A stretch of 64,000 nt of DNA. It comes from Natronosalvus amylolyticus (GTDB lineage Archaea; Halobacteriota; Halobacteria; Halobacteriales; Natrialbaceae). The position numbers and the translations under genes were made by a program. Shown in pieces: positions 41,044 to 50,000 of this stretch (positions are counted from its first letter, which is position 1; each line of letters opens with the position of its first letter). The notes below the pieces were generated by a model. The model made no database searches. It was not told the origin of the DNA and was given only the letters and a program-made list of their open reading frames with translations. Location of the stretch: the NCBI RefSeq assembly GCF_024298845.1, contig NZ_CP101156.1, positions 372,001 to 436,000 on the forward strand. Reading direction: 5' to 3'.

Positions 41044-41580
41044 CTACCTCGAAGGACTCGAGACGCGCTCGTCGAACTGTTCGCGAACTTTGTCGATTTT
41101 CGGGGCCGCGTGCATACGACAGTAGGCATCAGTCGGATTCTTCTCGAAGTAATCCTGGTGGTAGGCTTCGGCTTCGTAAAACGTCTCGAGGGGTTCGACT
41201 TCCGTGGCAATGTCGTCGTAGCTTCCCGCCGCCTCGAGTTCCTCGATGAACGCCGTCGCGAGCTCACGTTGCTCGTCACTGTGGGTGTAAATCGCCGAAC
41301 GATACTGGGTGCCGACGTCCGGGCCCTGGCGGTTGACCTGCGTCGGGTCGTGAACCGTAAAGAACACCTCGAGGATATCACCGTAGCCGATCACGTCCGG
41401 GTCGTACTCGAGCTGGACGACTTCAGCGTGACCAGTTTTACCGCGACAGACCGCCTCGTAGGTCGGATTCTCGACGTGGCCGCCAGCGTACCCCGATGTG
41501 ACCGCCTCTATTCCCTCGAGTTCCTTGAACGCAGCCTCGATACACCAGAAACAACCGCCACCGAGCGTCGCTCGTTCCAT
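41044..41580 (-). CDS. msrA: Peptide-methionine (S)-S-oxide reductase
   Basis: A 178-residue repair enzyme of typical length. The catalytic Cys is in GGGCFWCIEAAF, and the family blocks YAGGHVENPTYEAVC, TGHAEVVQ and YRSAIY are present. It reduces S-methionine sulfoxide in proteins and free Met. It lies just upstream of the cobalamin gene on the same strand (35 bp between them) and could be co-transcribed with it. Confidence 0.95.
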   Translation of the reverse strand: MERATLGGGCFWCIEAAFKELEGIEAVTSGYAGGHVENPTYEAVCRGKTGHAEVVQLEYDPDVIGYGDILEVFFTVHDPTQVNRQGPDVGTQYRSAIYTHSDEQRELATAFIEELEAAGSYDDIATEVEPLETFYEAEAYHQDYFEKNPTDAYCRMHAAPKIDKVREQFDERVSSPSR

Positions 41581-41669
41581 ACACGGTATACGTGACTGAC
41601 GGGCAAAGAGGTGACGGACGACGACCTCGAACCAGCATCTCCCTCTCGAAGCCCTTTTACGGACTTTGA

Positions 41670-42017
41670 TTATCTGGAATCTTCTTCAGCCCCGTTGTCA
41701 CCACGTCGTTCATCGACCGGTGGCCCACCCGGGAGTTCGTGGGGGTCTGGCGGATCCTCGCCGCGGACCACGTCGTCTCGTTCGAACAGGTAAAACACGA
41801 TTCCCGCGAGAACGATCACGAGCAGCCCCGGAATCGGAACAGTCCCGACGAACACGTGTAACGCGAGTCCGATTCCCATCGAGACGGCGACGATTCCGGC
41901 CCAGAGCCGAGGGCGGTCGAACCCGACTCGCTGTGCGTCCCAGTAGACGAGGCCAGTCAGCACCATAATTACAATGAGGCCACCGACAGCGACGAGTGGC
42001 GACGTGGCGAGAACCAT
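41670..42017 (-). CDS. Small membrane protein, three helices
   Basis: A 115-residue protein with three hydrophobic segments (about residues 6-26, 37-55 and 61-80) and an acidic Pro/Gly-rich tail (DPPDPHELPGGPPVDERRGDN). No enzymatic motif is visible and the role is unknown. The start codon is the ATG at 42017. Confidence 0.7.
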   Translation of the reverse strand: MVLATSPLVAVGGLIVIMVLTGLVYWDAQRVGFDRPRLWAGIVAVSMGIGLALHVFVGTVPIPGLLVIVLAGIVFYLFERDDVVRGEDPPDPHELPGGPPVDERRGDNGAEEDSR

Positions 42018-42253
42018 TTGTGGATTAATTGAGTCGACCTGCGCAAAAGCGTTCTGAGAAACGGTGAGGCAACGACTGGGAACCTGCGAGTCCCTCGATT
42101 GGGACTCGTGCTCGAGTCAGACTGCGATACCAATGGAAACCGTCTCCAGCACCTATCCCGGAATCGCTACTAGTACCCTCTAAAACGTCGACTCCTGCGT
42201 GAAACCGGACATTCGAAATCGGTTTCCCGTAACCGTTCAGCTTTGGGAAGCCA

Positions 42254-42985
42254 CTAATCGACGACAGCAACGGCTCGAACCGGGGACCCGTCACCATCAG
42301 CTACTGCAAGCGGGAACGCCTGCACTTCGAACACTGCGTCAGTCGGGAGCGCCTCGAGTCCACGAAGGTTCTCGAGGAGGAGCCGGTCAGCTTCGAACAT
42401 GGTCTGGTGGAAGGGATACGTACCAGGTTCCTCATCATTCGTCCCAGAACTCTCATCGTTCGTACCAGGGCCCTCATCGTTCGGACCGGAGTCGTCATCG
42501 TCCGCTCCCGGCGTAGGGTCGACGTTCAACGCGTCGATACCGAGGTCGAGGTCGTTGGCGACGAGCCAGTCTCCGGCGTCTGCGGTCAGATACGGGTGTT
42601 CGAAGTACCGATCGGTGCCCCAGTACTCCGCCCAACCAGTGTAACAGAGAAGCAAGGACGCTGTCTCGAGTGCCGTTTCGGATACCGTCACCGCCTCAGT
42701 CAATCGATTCTCGTCGATCGGTGTTCTCGGCTCGAGTGGTCGACAGTCGGCGACGACGGCTCGAAACCGAAATCGCTCGAGGTCGATAGCTTCGATCGTA
42801 TCTCCATCCGGTCGCATGTGCGCGGGGGCGTCCATGTGCGTCCCGGTGTGTGAGGACAGTTCGAGCCTCGAGGTAGCGTACCCGTCCGATTCGATGGTGG
42901 CTGTCCGGCCGATTTCGACCGGTGGTGAGCCAGGATAGACAGTCATCCCCGTTTCGAGAGGATGTGACAGATCGTACAGCCTCAT
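42254..42985 (-). CDS. Cyclase-family (kynurenine formamidase-like) hydrolase with repeat insertion
   Basis: A 243-residue metal-dependent hydrolase. The hallmark is SSHTGTHMDAPAHM (the HxGTHxDxPxH motif), and the N-terminus is MRLYDLSHPLETGMTVYPGSP. Members hydrolyse N-formylkynurenine or other amides. A hydrophilic insertion of about 30 residues (around 160-190, three units of the [P/T]NDExx type) lies before YPFHQTMFEADRLLLENLRG. It is encoded by 21-bp units. The ATG at 42985 is the conserved start; the upstream open frame is not. Confidence 0.88.
   Translation of the reverse strand: MRLYDLSHPLETGMTVYPGSPPVEIGRTATIESDGYATSRLELSSHTGTHMDAPAHMRPDGDTIEAIDLERFRFRAVVADCRPLEPRTPIDENRLTEAVTVSETALETASLLLCYTGWAEYWGTDRYFEHPYLTADAGDWLVANDLDLGIDALNVDPTPGADDDDSGPNDEGPGTNDESSGTNDEEPGTYPFHQTMFEADRLLLENLRGLEALPTDAVFEVQAFPLAVADGDGSPVRAVAVVD
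42426..42500 (-). repeat. 21-bp tandem repeat inside the cyclase gene
   Basis: Three degenerate 21-bp units (42426-42446, 42447-42467, 42468-42488) and part of a fourth share the core CTCATCGTTCG. They encode seven-residue acidic units and keep the reading frame. They are more diverged than the cobQ units, so probably older. Confidence 0.8.
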
Positions 42986-43260
42986 GCGTAGTCTCGACTC
43001 GAGTCCGGATTGAACGTTGTGCTTTGCCTGTCGTGGATGAGGACATTGATACAACGACGGTAGCCAATGCTATGATAAATATATTAAATTGTTATGACAT
43101 GCATATTATTGCGGCTGTGGGACCCGATCCCTGTTCGTGAGATAGTTCGGACCGACACCGTCTACGGCGCACTATCAGCCACACCTGAACACCAGTGCTC
43201 ACACTCGAGCGACACGAATCCCTCACCTTTTTTGATCTCACATGCCGAGGCTCGGGATGT

Positions 43261-43986
43261 ATGTACAAGCACGTCGCCTTGCTGGTGCGAAAGGACGGGA
43301 TGAGCCACGAGGAGTTCGTCGACTACTGGCAACACAATCACACGCCTATCGCTCGTGATATCGAAGGTGTGGTTCGCTACCAGACGGTTGTCCCGACCGA
43401 ACCCGACCACGCCGAGTTCGATGGCCTCGCAGAGCTCTACTTCGAGACGCTCGAGGATCTCCACGACGCCCTCGGCAGTTCGGGGTCCCGGGATTACGAC
43501 CCAACCAGGGAGGTCGCCGCCGAGGCACGTGCTGACGTCGACAACTTCCTCGACCTCGAGGGCCGACCACGGTTCATCGGCGAGGAAATCGTTCAGAAAG
43601 ACGAAACAGATGGCGACACGACGGGGCTGTACAAACACTCCGCATTCCTGGTCCGACAGGAAGGGATGAGCCACGAGGAGTTCGTCGACTACTGGCAAGA
43701 GAACCACACGCCGATTGCCCGCGAAATCGAAGGTGTCGTCCGGTATGCGACGGTCCTGCCAGCGGATCCCGAGAACGCCGAGTTCGACGGCGTTGCCGAA
43801 CTCTACTTCGAAGACCTCGATGCGCTGTACGACGCACTGGGCAGTGAAGGCTCTCGAGATTACGACCCGGACCGTGGGAAGGCAAAGGAGGCTCGCGAGG
43901 ACGTCGATAACTTCCTCGCGATCGAAGATCGGCCACGTTTTATCGGACAGGAGACGCTACAGGTCGACCGGACGAGCGAGGACTGA
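43261..43986 (+). CDS. Tandem EthD-domain protein
   Basis: A 241-residue protein made of two near-identical EthD domains (residues 1-115 and 123-238), each with the pattern L-V-R-x-x-GMSHEEFVDYWQ-x-NHTPIAR-x-IEGVVRY and ending DNFLx-x-E-x-RPRFIG. The repeat period is 366 bp. EthD domains are dimeric ferredoxin-like folds, so the fusion would form both halves of a dimer in one chain. The function is unknown; single-domain relatives occur beside oxidation or degradation genes. The stop overlaps the next gene (TGATG). Confidence 0.88.
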   Translation: MYKHVALLVRKDGMSHEEFVDYWQHNHTPIARDIEGVVRYQTVVPTEPDHAEFDGLAELYFETLEDLHDALGSSGSRDYDPTREVAAEARADVDNFLDLEGRPRFIGEEIVQKDETDGDTTGLYKHSAFLVRQEGMSHEEFVDYWQENHTPIAREIEGVVRYATVLPADPENAEFDGVAELYFEDLDALYDALGSEGSRDYDPDRGKAKEAREDVDNFLAIEDRPRFIGQETLQVDRTSED

Positions 43987-44579
43987 TGGCAACCATGGAG
44001 TATGCAAAGCAGGTTCGAGCGGCGTTTCCCGAACTCGAGGCAATCGATGACGGGCAACTCCGCGACCAGGTCGTCGAGGCGTGGGTCCTCGGCCTTGAGC
44101 GAGGCGGGTGGCGAACGATTCAGGACATCCCCTACGCCTGGAACATTCACGAGGTCGACAACGTCGAGCACGTCCGCGGGACGACGAAAATCGCCCTCGA
44201 GTCGGCGGCCATCCAGCGCGATTTTCACAGCGCAGACCCGGACGAAGACGTCCTGATTGGGGCGTGTTTGCTCCACGACGTCGGCAAGTGCTACGAGTAC
44301 GTCGACTTCGTAGACGAGTCGCTCGTTGATCCGGACCCGACCTACTGTAGCGAGGAGATTCCACACTCGATCTCGGGATATGCGCTGGCTCACGAGGTAG
44401 GTTGTCCACTCGCGGTTCAGCGCGCGATACCGCACTTTCTGGGCGAGGTGCCGACGCGAACGCTCGAGGCCGAACTGGTCAAGAGTGCCAACTCCGCGAG
44501 TTCGAACGCGATTACCCAGGCTACGATGGGGATTACGTTGAAAGAGTGGGTCGACCAGTACTCACAGACGACAGGGTGA
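43986..44579 (+). CDS. HD-domain phosphohydrolase-like protein
   Basis: A 197-residue protein. The HD metal motif is present as NVEHVRGTTK, ACLLHDVGKCYEY and HSISGYALAHEVG, and other His residues are in AIPHFLGEVP. Proteins of this kind cleave nucleotide or phosphoester bonds; the substrate is unknown. Translation is probably coupled to the EthD gene by TGATG, which suggests the two act together. Confidence 0.85.
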   Translation: MATMEYAKQVRAAFPELEAIDDGQLRDQVVEAWVLGLERGGWRTIQDIPYAWNIHEVDNVEHVRGTTKIALESAAIQRDFHSADPDEDVLIGACLLHDVGKCYEYVDFVDESLVDPDPTYCSEEIPHSISGYALAHEVGCPLAVQRAIPHFLGEVPTRTLEAELVKSANSASSNAITQATMGITLKEWVDQYSQTTG

Positions 44580-44746
44580 CTGACAGTCGACAGTGTGGCC
44601 GGTGAATCACGGTTCGCCTCATCCCGAGAGCCCCCATATCTCGATTGCGCTCGCCAGACCTCGATAGGGGCGTTTGCCAACACCGGCTGTGGTCCGTTCA
44701 TGCCAGACCGCGCAATGGACAGTATCGCTTTCCGTGAAGGGAAGGC

Positions 44747-45016
44747 ATGTCAGAGCCACGTTCTTCGATTCGCGATCTCCCACCGAGTGCGAAACTCGTG
44801 TATTTCGTGCTCGAGCACCACGACCGGATGACGCAACAGGAGCTAGCGGCTGAAACGATGTTGCCGGACCGAACCGTTCGACACGCCCTCGACCGACTCG
44901 AGTCCGTCGACAGCATCGACCGTGAGATCAGTTTTCGTGACGCCAGACAGTCGCTGTATTCGCTGACTCGCTCGAACCCTCGAGCGCATCTCGAGTCGAG
45001 TGGTAGCCTCGAGTAG
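44747..45016 (+). CDS. Small winged-helix (MarR/ArsR-like) regulator
   Basis: An 89-residue protein that is almost all winged helix: AKLVYFVLEHHDRMTQQELAAETMLPDRTVRHALDRLESVDSIDREISFRDARQSLYSL, here given only by its residues 15-73. It lacks a sensor domain. Related haloarchaeal proteins are called MarR family. A target is not evident; the EthD/HD operon and the MFS transporter are the neighbours. Confidence 0.8.
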   Translation: MSEPRSSIRDLPPSAKLVYFVLEHHDRMTQQELAAETMLPDRTVRHALDRLESVDSIDREISFRDARQSLYSLTRSNPRAHLESSGSLE

Positions 45017-45439
45017 ACGGATTGAACAGGTCTGGCCTCGAGGATGCGGATATGAGGGCGTCATAGAACACTTCTCACAGGACTCATTCCAACTGCGTTC
45101 GCAGGGAATAAGCCGATACATAGGTCTGCGAATAGAACACTACGAATTGTTGAGCATCCGCGAACGAAGTGAGCGGTTCACCGCCCGAGCGCGGTGCGTT
45201 CTGACGACACCAACGGGTTTTACCGGGGTTCGACCGAGTGAGCGAAGCGAACGAAGGAAGACCCCGGTAAAAGAGGTTGCTGTATTGAGCATTTTCTTGT
45301 AGCACTACAGAAATGGGTGAATTATTCTATGACATCCTCGATATAGCGTTGTGCGACAGACCCTCAAACGCCTCGGTTTGTCTGCCGCAACCGCAGAGTA
45401 CAGGTGTATCGACCGTCGTCTCTCGGACGAGCATCGAAG
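45017..45439. other. Gene-free stretch with a strong inverted repeat
   Basis: The 423-bp gap between the winged-helix gene and the MFS gene has no convincing frame. It holds the hairpin at 45218-45272 and two GAGC/GAAC-rich tracts (GCGAACGAAGTGAGC at 45160-45174 and GAGTGAGCGAAGCGAACGAA inside the loop). GAGC-rich strings of this kind recur in haloarchaeal genomes near repeats. Confidence 0.5.
45218..45272. repeat. 12-bp perfect inverted repeat
   Basis: TTTTACCGGGGT (45218-45229) pairs perfectly with ACCCCGGTAAAA (45261-45272) across a 31-bp loop. It is flanked by TTGAGCAT on both sides (about 45150 and 45285), so the unit may be a remnant of a mobile element or a structured terminator. Confidence 0.65.
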
Positions 45440-46822
45440 ATGTCCGACTCGAGTCCATCGTCGCGTTCGCAGACTGGCTCGAGACTGGCGTCACTCAGCG
45501 ACTTCGGGCGTTACGATGCCCTCGTCCTGACGGCCCTCATCTGGTTTCTCGCGAAATTCCTCCGATACGCGTTTCCCCCGCTTTTCGAACCACTGCAGGC
45601 AAGTTACGGCGTCTCGAACACAGTCCTCGGCCTGGCTTTTACCGGCTTCATGATAGTGTACGCCGCGATGCAGTTCCCCTCCGGCGTCCTTGCCGATCGA
45701 ATCGGCTCGATTACAGTCATTACGGGCGGCGTCGTTCTCGCCTCGAGCGCGGCGCTCCTGCTCGTTTTCGACAGCCCATTTCTCGTCCTCGTCGCCGCCA
45801 TGCTCGTCATGGGAGCCGGAACGGGTGCACACAAAACCGTCGCCGTTCGACTCCTGGCTCGAGCCTATCCCGCTCGCACGGGGCGTGCGCTTGGATTCTT
45901 CGACACGGTCGGCACCTTTGGTGGTGTCGCCGCCCCGATAGCTGTGGTTTTCGTCGCTTCCCTCTCAGTTGCGACCGTCTCGAGTTGGCGACTCGTTTTC
46001 GTGGCGGCCGGCCTCCTCGGCCTCGTGTTGGCTGGATTGTTCGTTACCCGCGCGCCCAGACGACTGGCGAACACGCCACGCCACGAGCGCGATGGCGACA
46101 GCCGGAACAGTGCCCAACCTGACGAAGCCAACGGTGACTCGAGCGAAGCGATGACCGAAACCGAGAACAACAACGCCGCGCCCTCGAGTACAGAACCGTC
46201 GACTCCCGGCCTTCGTCGGTACGCAACGCTGTTTCGAGACCCGCGGTTTTCGGCGTTCGTCCTGGCGACCATCTGTTTTTCGTTCACCTACAACGGCCTC
46301 GTTGCCTTCGCACCGTTATACATGACTGAGGAGGCTGGGCTCGAGTTGTCGACGGCAAACCTAATATACAGTGCGCTGTTTGCGGTCAGTCTGATCCAGC
46401 TTGTGACCGGCGAAATGGCCGATAGAGTGGGGTCGTTACCGGTAATCGTCACGTCGCTCACCGTTGCTTCGCTGGCGCTCATCGCGTTCGTCGGACTTAC
46501 GGGCGTCGGCTCTGCGCTCATCCTCGGCGGTGCACTCGTCGCCGTCGGGTTCGGATCGCACGGGTTTCGGCCCGTTCGGGGCGCCTATCTGATGGCCGCG
46601 GTCCCGCCATCCATCTCCGGGGGGAGTCTCGGTGTGGTGCGAACGCTGTTGATGGGAGCCGGAGCTATCGCGCCAGCAATTATCGGCTACCTCTCCGAGA
46701 CTGTCGGCTTCAGACCCGCCTTCTGGATCCTCGCCGCTTCGATCACCATCGCCACCTTGCTCTGTGCAACCCTATTGGTAACCGAGGGTTCGTCGTTCCG
46801 GCCCTCGAGCGAATCGACGTGA
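45440..46822 (+). CDS. Major facilitator superfamily transporter
   Basis: A 460-residue protein with twelve hydrophobic segments. The loop between helices 2 and 3 contains GVLADRIGSI, the MFS A-motif, and the equivalent loop after helix 8 has GEMADRVGSLP. The central hydrophilic loop (about residues 206-250) is long and Asn/Glu/Ser-rich. No substrate can be read. The ATG at 45440 is preferred over an upstream one at 45404. Confidence 0.9.
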   Translation: MSDSSPSSRSQTGSRLASLSDFGRYDALVLTALIWFLAKFLRYAFPPLFEPLQASYGVSNTVLGLAFTGFMIVYAAMQFPSGVLADRIGSITVITGGVVLASSAALLLVFDSPFLVLVAAMLVMGAGTGAHKTVAVRLLARAYPARTGRALGFFDTVGTFGGVAAPIAVVFVASLSVATVSSWRLVFVAAGLLGLVLAGLFVTRAPRRLANTPRHERDGDSRNSAQPDEANGDSSEAMTETENNNAAPSSTEPSTPGLRRYATLFRDPRFSAFVLATICFSFTYNGLVAFAPLYMTEEAGLELSTANLIYSALFAVSLIQLVTGEMADRVGSLPVIVTSLTVASLALIAFVGLTGVGSALILGGALVAVGFGSHGFRPVRGAYLMAAVPPSISGGSLGVVRTLLMGAGAIAPAIIGYLSETVGFRPAFWILAASITIATLLCATLLVTEGSSFRPSSEST

Positions 46823-47033
46823 TCGAGCACGATGGTTCGAGATCTAGGTGTCAAGAGCGTGTATGGCTCGAGGCTACGTATCCTCCCAAGCGTCGACTTG
46901 TGAGCGAAACCGCGCCGCACTGCGTGATTTCACTCAGGACTGCAGGTCTGGAAAGCCACTAAGACAATACACGGGTGATTGGCTCGAGGTGGTTGATGAG
47001 CCCTATGCAGTCACGAACGTCTGTGACGTGCCT

Positions 47034-50000
47034 TCAGGACCGACTGTAAACGACCCAGACGCCGAGTAAGAGGACGCCAACTACTATCGAAACGCTACCA
47101 ACAACCGTCTGCCCGGCGAGAAGCAGGCTCAGACCAGCGACGAATCCGGCTGCACCCCCGCCGACGGCCCCCGAAGTCACTGGCGTCGTATTTTCAGTTT
47201 CGCGCGTCTCCGCTGGCTGTTCAGCAACCCCCTCTTCGAGCGCTCGCACATCGCTTTGCAACGACTCGAGTGACGACACACGACCCTCGATGCCTTCGAT
47301 ATCTGCTGTCGCCGTCTGAATGTCTTCGATACGCGAGGATACCTCGTCGAGTCTGGTTTTTAACTCATCTTCGACATCGTCGAGTCTGCTTGCTACCTCG
47401 GAATCGGCGTCATCGAGCCGGTCGACAGATTCTGCCGTCGTTTCTTGCTCGACTTCGAGTGTATTCACTGTGTCCTCGAGCGTATCGAGTCGGGGGTCGA
47501 CCGACTCGTGTGTTACCAGCCTGTCGGGTTCGGGAACTCCGTCTTCGATTGACTCGACCTGTGTCTCGAGGTCGTTCAATCGCTCCGCGAGGCTCCCACT
47601 CCTGTTTTCGACGGCTTCGACCGTGTCCCGGATGTCCGATACGTTGTCTTCGCGTGTCTCACATTCCGTTGTGAGTTGTTCGACGGTCGCAGTTACCTCG
47701 TCGACTGCCGAGTGCTGGGTGGCAAGCTTTGAATCGATGGTTTCCTCCAGATCAGTGCGGGTCGACTCGAGTGCATCCCGTACCCCTTCGATGTCGGATT
47801 GGAGTGATTTGATATCCGTTTCGCGGGCCGTTTCGATATCGGCGATTGATTCCTCGACGGATTCGAGGTCGGTTTGTAGAACCTGGAGTGTACTCTCGAT
47901 GCCATCGATAGCTGCTGTCGCCGTCTGGAGATCTGCTTCGGTTGCGTATTCGGCTTCGACTGTGTCGAGATCCGACCGGAGTTGCTCGACATCTGTCTGT
48001 AACGTGTCGAGCTTCGATGTGACAGTATCGACGTCGTCGGTGACGCTCTCAACCTGTGATTCGATTCCCTCAGTCCGCTCGTTCGTCGTCTGGAGTGTCT
48101 CATCGAGGCCCGAGATCAACGCTTCGAGGTCAGCACGTTCTTGTTCACCTGTTGCCTCGACATCTGTGATCGATTCCTCGAGATGGCCGGTTCTATCGGT
48201 TAATTCGTCGGCTCTCTCGGCGAGGCGGTCGGTCTGTGCTTCGGTGTCTGATGCTTTCGTCTCGACAGCAGCAGTTCTCGCCTCGATGTCGTCCGTCTTC
48301 ACCTCGAGGTTTTCAGCCTTCGTCTCGATGGTCTCGGTTCTCTCCTCGAGGTTTTCAGCCTTCGTTCCGAGGGTATCCGTCGTCGTCTCGACATGGTCAG
48401 TTCGTGTTTCGAGGGTATCCGTTTTCGTCTCGAGACGATCTAACGCCTGGTGAAGAGCCGTTACCTCCCCACGTATCTCATCGACCTGCGTTTCGAGCGC
48501 AGCTACTTTTGACCCGACCGAGTCGACTGTTGACTCGAGGGCAGTGATACCTGCCTCGAACGTTGAAAGGTCGCTTTCGAGGGTATCGACGCTCGTCTCG
48601 AGTCCGTGCGCATCGTCACGAAGGGCTTCGTGGTCGTTCCGAAGGGCCTCGTGTTCTTTCTCGCGGGTTTCGAGGGCTTCTTCGACCGCTTCGAGCGTCG
48701 TTTCCACCGTCTCGAGATCGGACTGGAGCGTTTCGAGTTGCCCGTCGAGATCAGTCTTCGTCGCTTTGTAGTCGTCGAGGTGAGACTCGAGGCCAGCCGT
48801 CAGGTCGTCGATCTCCTCACCGAGAGATGTTGCAAGCGAATCAACGTCGGAGTCCAGCCTTTCGAGTGTTTGGTCGAGCGCTTCGATCTCCGCCATAGAG
48901 TCGGTTTTCAGTGTCTCGAGAGCGTCCTGTAACCCAGTTTCGGCAGCTTCGAGATCGCCGCGGAGCGCTTCGAGTGCCTCCTTTTCCGCATGGGTTTCTG
49001 CCTTCGTTTCGAGTGTATCGGCCCTGGTCTCGAGGGCGGAGAGTTCTGTTGTGATTGTTTCGACATCGCCTGAAACGTCTTCGAGTCCCGACCTGATGGA
49101 CTCGATTTCTTCGTCGCGCGACCCGAGTCGGTCGAACAACTGTGTGATGGCGTCATCGTTCCGCTGATGGTCGATGTCGCTGTCCATTTCGTCGAACGAC
49201 ACGCTCGAGGTACTTTCGAGGCCGCCCCCTCTGGCTGACTGCTGTACAATGGTTTGGTCCGTCCTGTCCTCGGTGGAGGCAGTCGAGTCGCCTGCTGTGG
49301 TTGCATCGGTCCCACCCGAGTTCGAGCCTGTTGTATCACCCCACGTAACCGCATCGAACGCGTCGACGCCATCAGCCGCGGCTGCGAGCGCCCCGCGAAC
49401 CGGACTCTCGGCTGGGTCGTTCGCGAGACGAACCCCACGTATCGAAAACGGAAGGTTTGCGGCATCGAACCGACCACCGAGAAGAAATTCGATCCCCTCG
49501 ATCGCTTCGTCACCCCCGACTGCAACGGGTACCGAAATCCCCTGTTGCAGGTCGGCTGCCTCCGCCTGTGTCGTGATGGCGTCGGCCAACTCGCCCGCGA
49601 GCGCGTCGTGAGCCTGGGCGAGCGCGCTTTCGACACCACCCGTTGCCGCACTCGGATCGAGCTGAAACCCCTCGAGAACCGATGCGACCTGGTCTCTCGA
49701 GTGGCCGGTTTTGCCGGCCGCTTGCTCGACGATCCAGTCAGTCCCCTTCGCCAGTGAAAATGCGAGAACGGGGACGCCGTAGTACGAGAGGGCGACACTC
49801 GTCGTCTGGGATTCGATACAGACGCCGAGTCCGGTCACATTTTCGTCCTCGAGTTGGTCGTAGATCACGGCAAATCCTTTGCTAATCGGCGTCCCATCGT
49901 ATCCCAGTCGCTCGAGGACGGCGGCGACAGACTCTCGGTGGGCGTCCGTCGGTTCCGTCACATCCACGAGGGTCCCGGGCGTGGTATACCAGACTCCATC

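Noticed and set aside
40205-41125. Plus-strand 306-codon frame opposite cobO and msrA
   Set aside because: It is antisense to two clear enzymes and shows no family motif.
46848-47069. 73-codon frame between the MFS and actin-like genes
   Set aside because: It overlaps the 3' end of the actin-like gene and has non-haloarchaeal composition.
48180-48450. Tandem repeat suggesting a non-coding array
   Set aside because: It is explained by the heptad periodicity of the coiled coil, in frame throughout.
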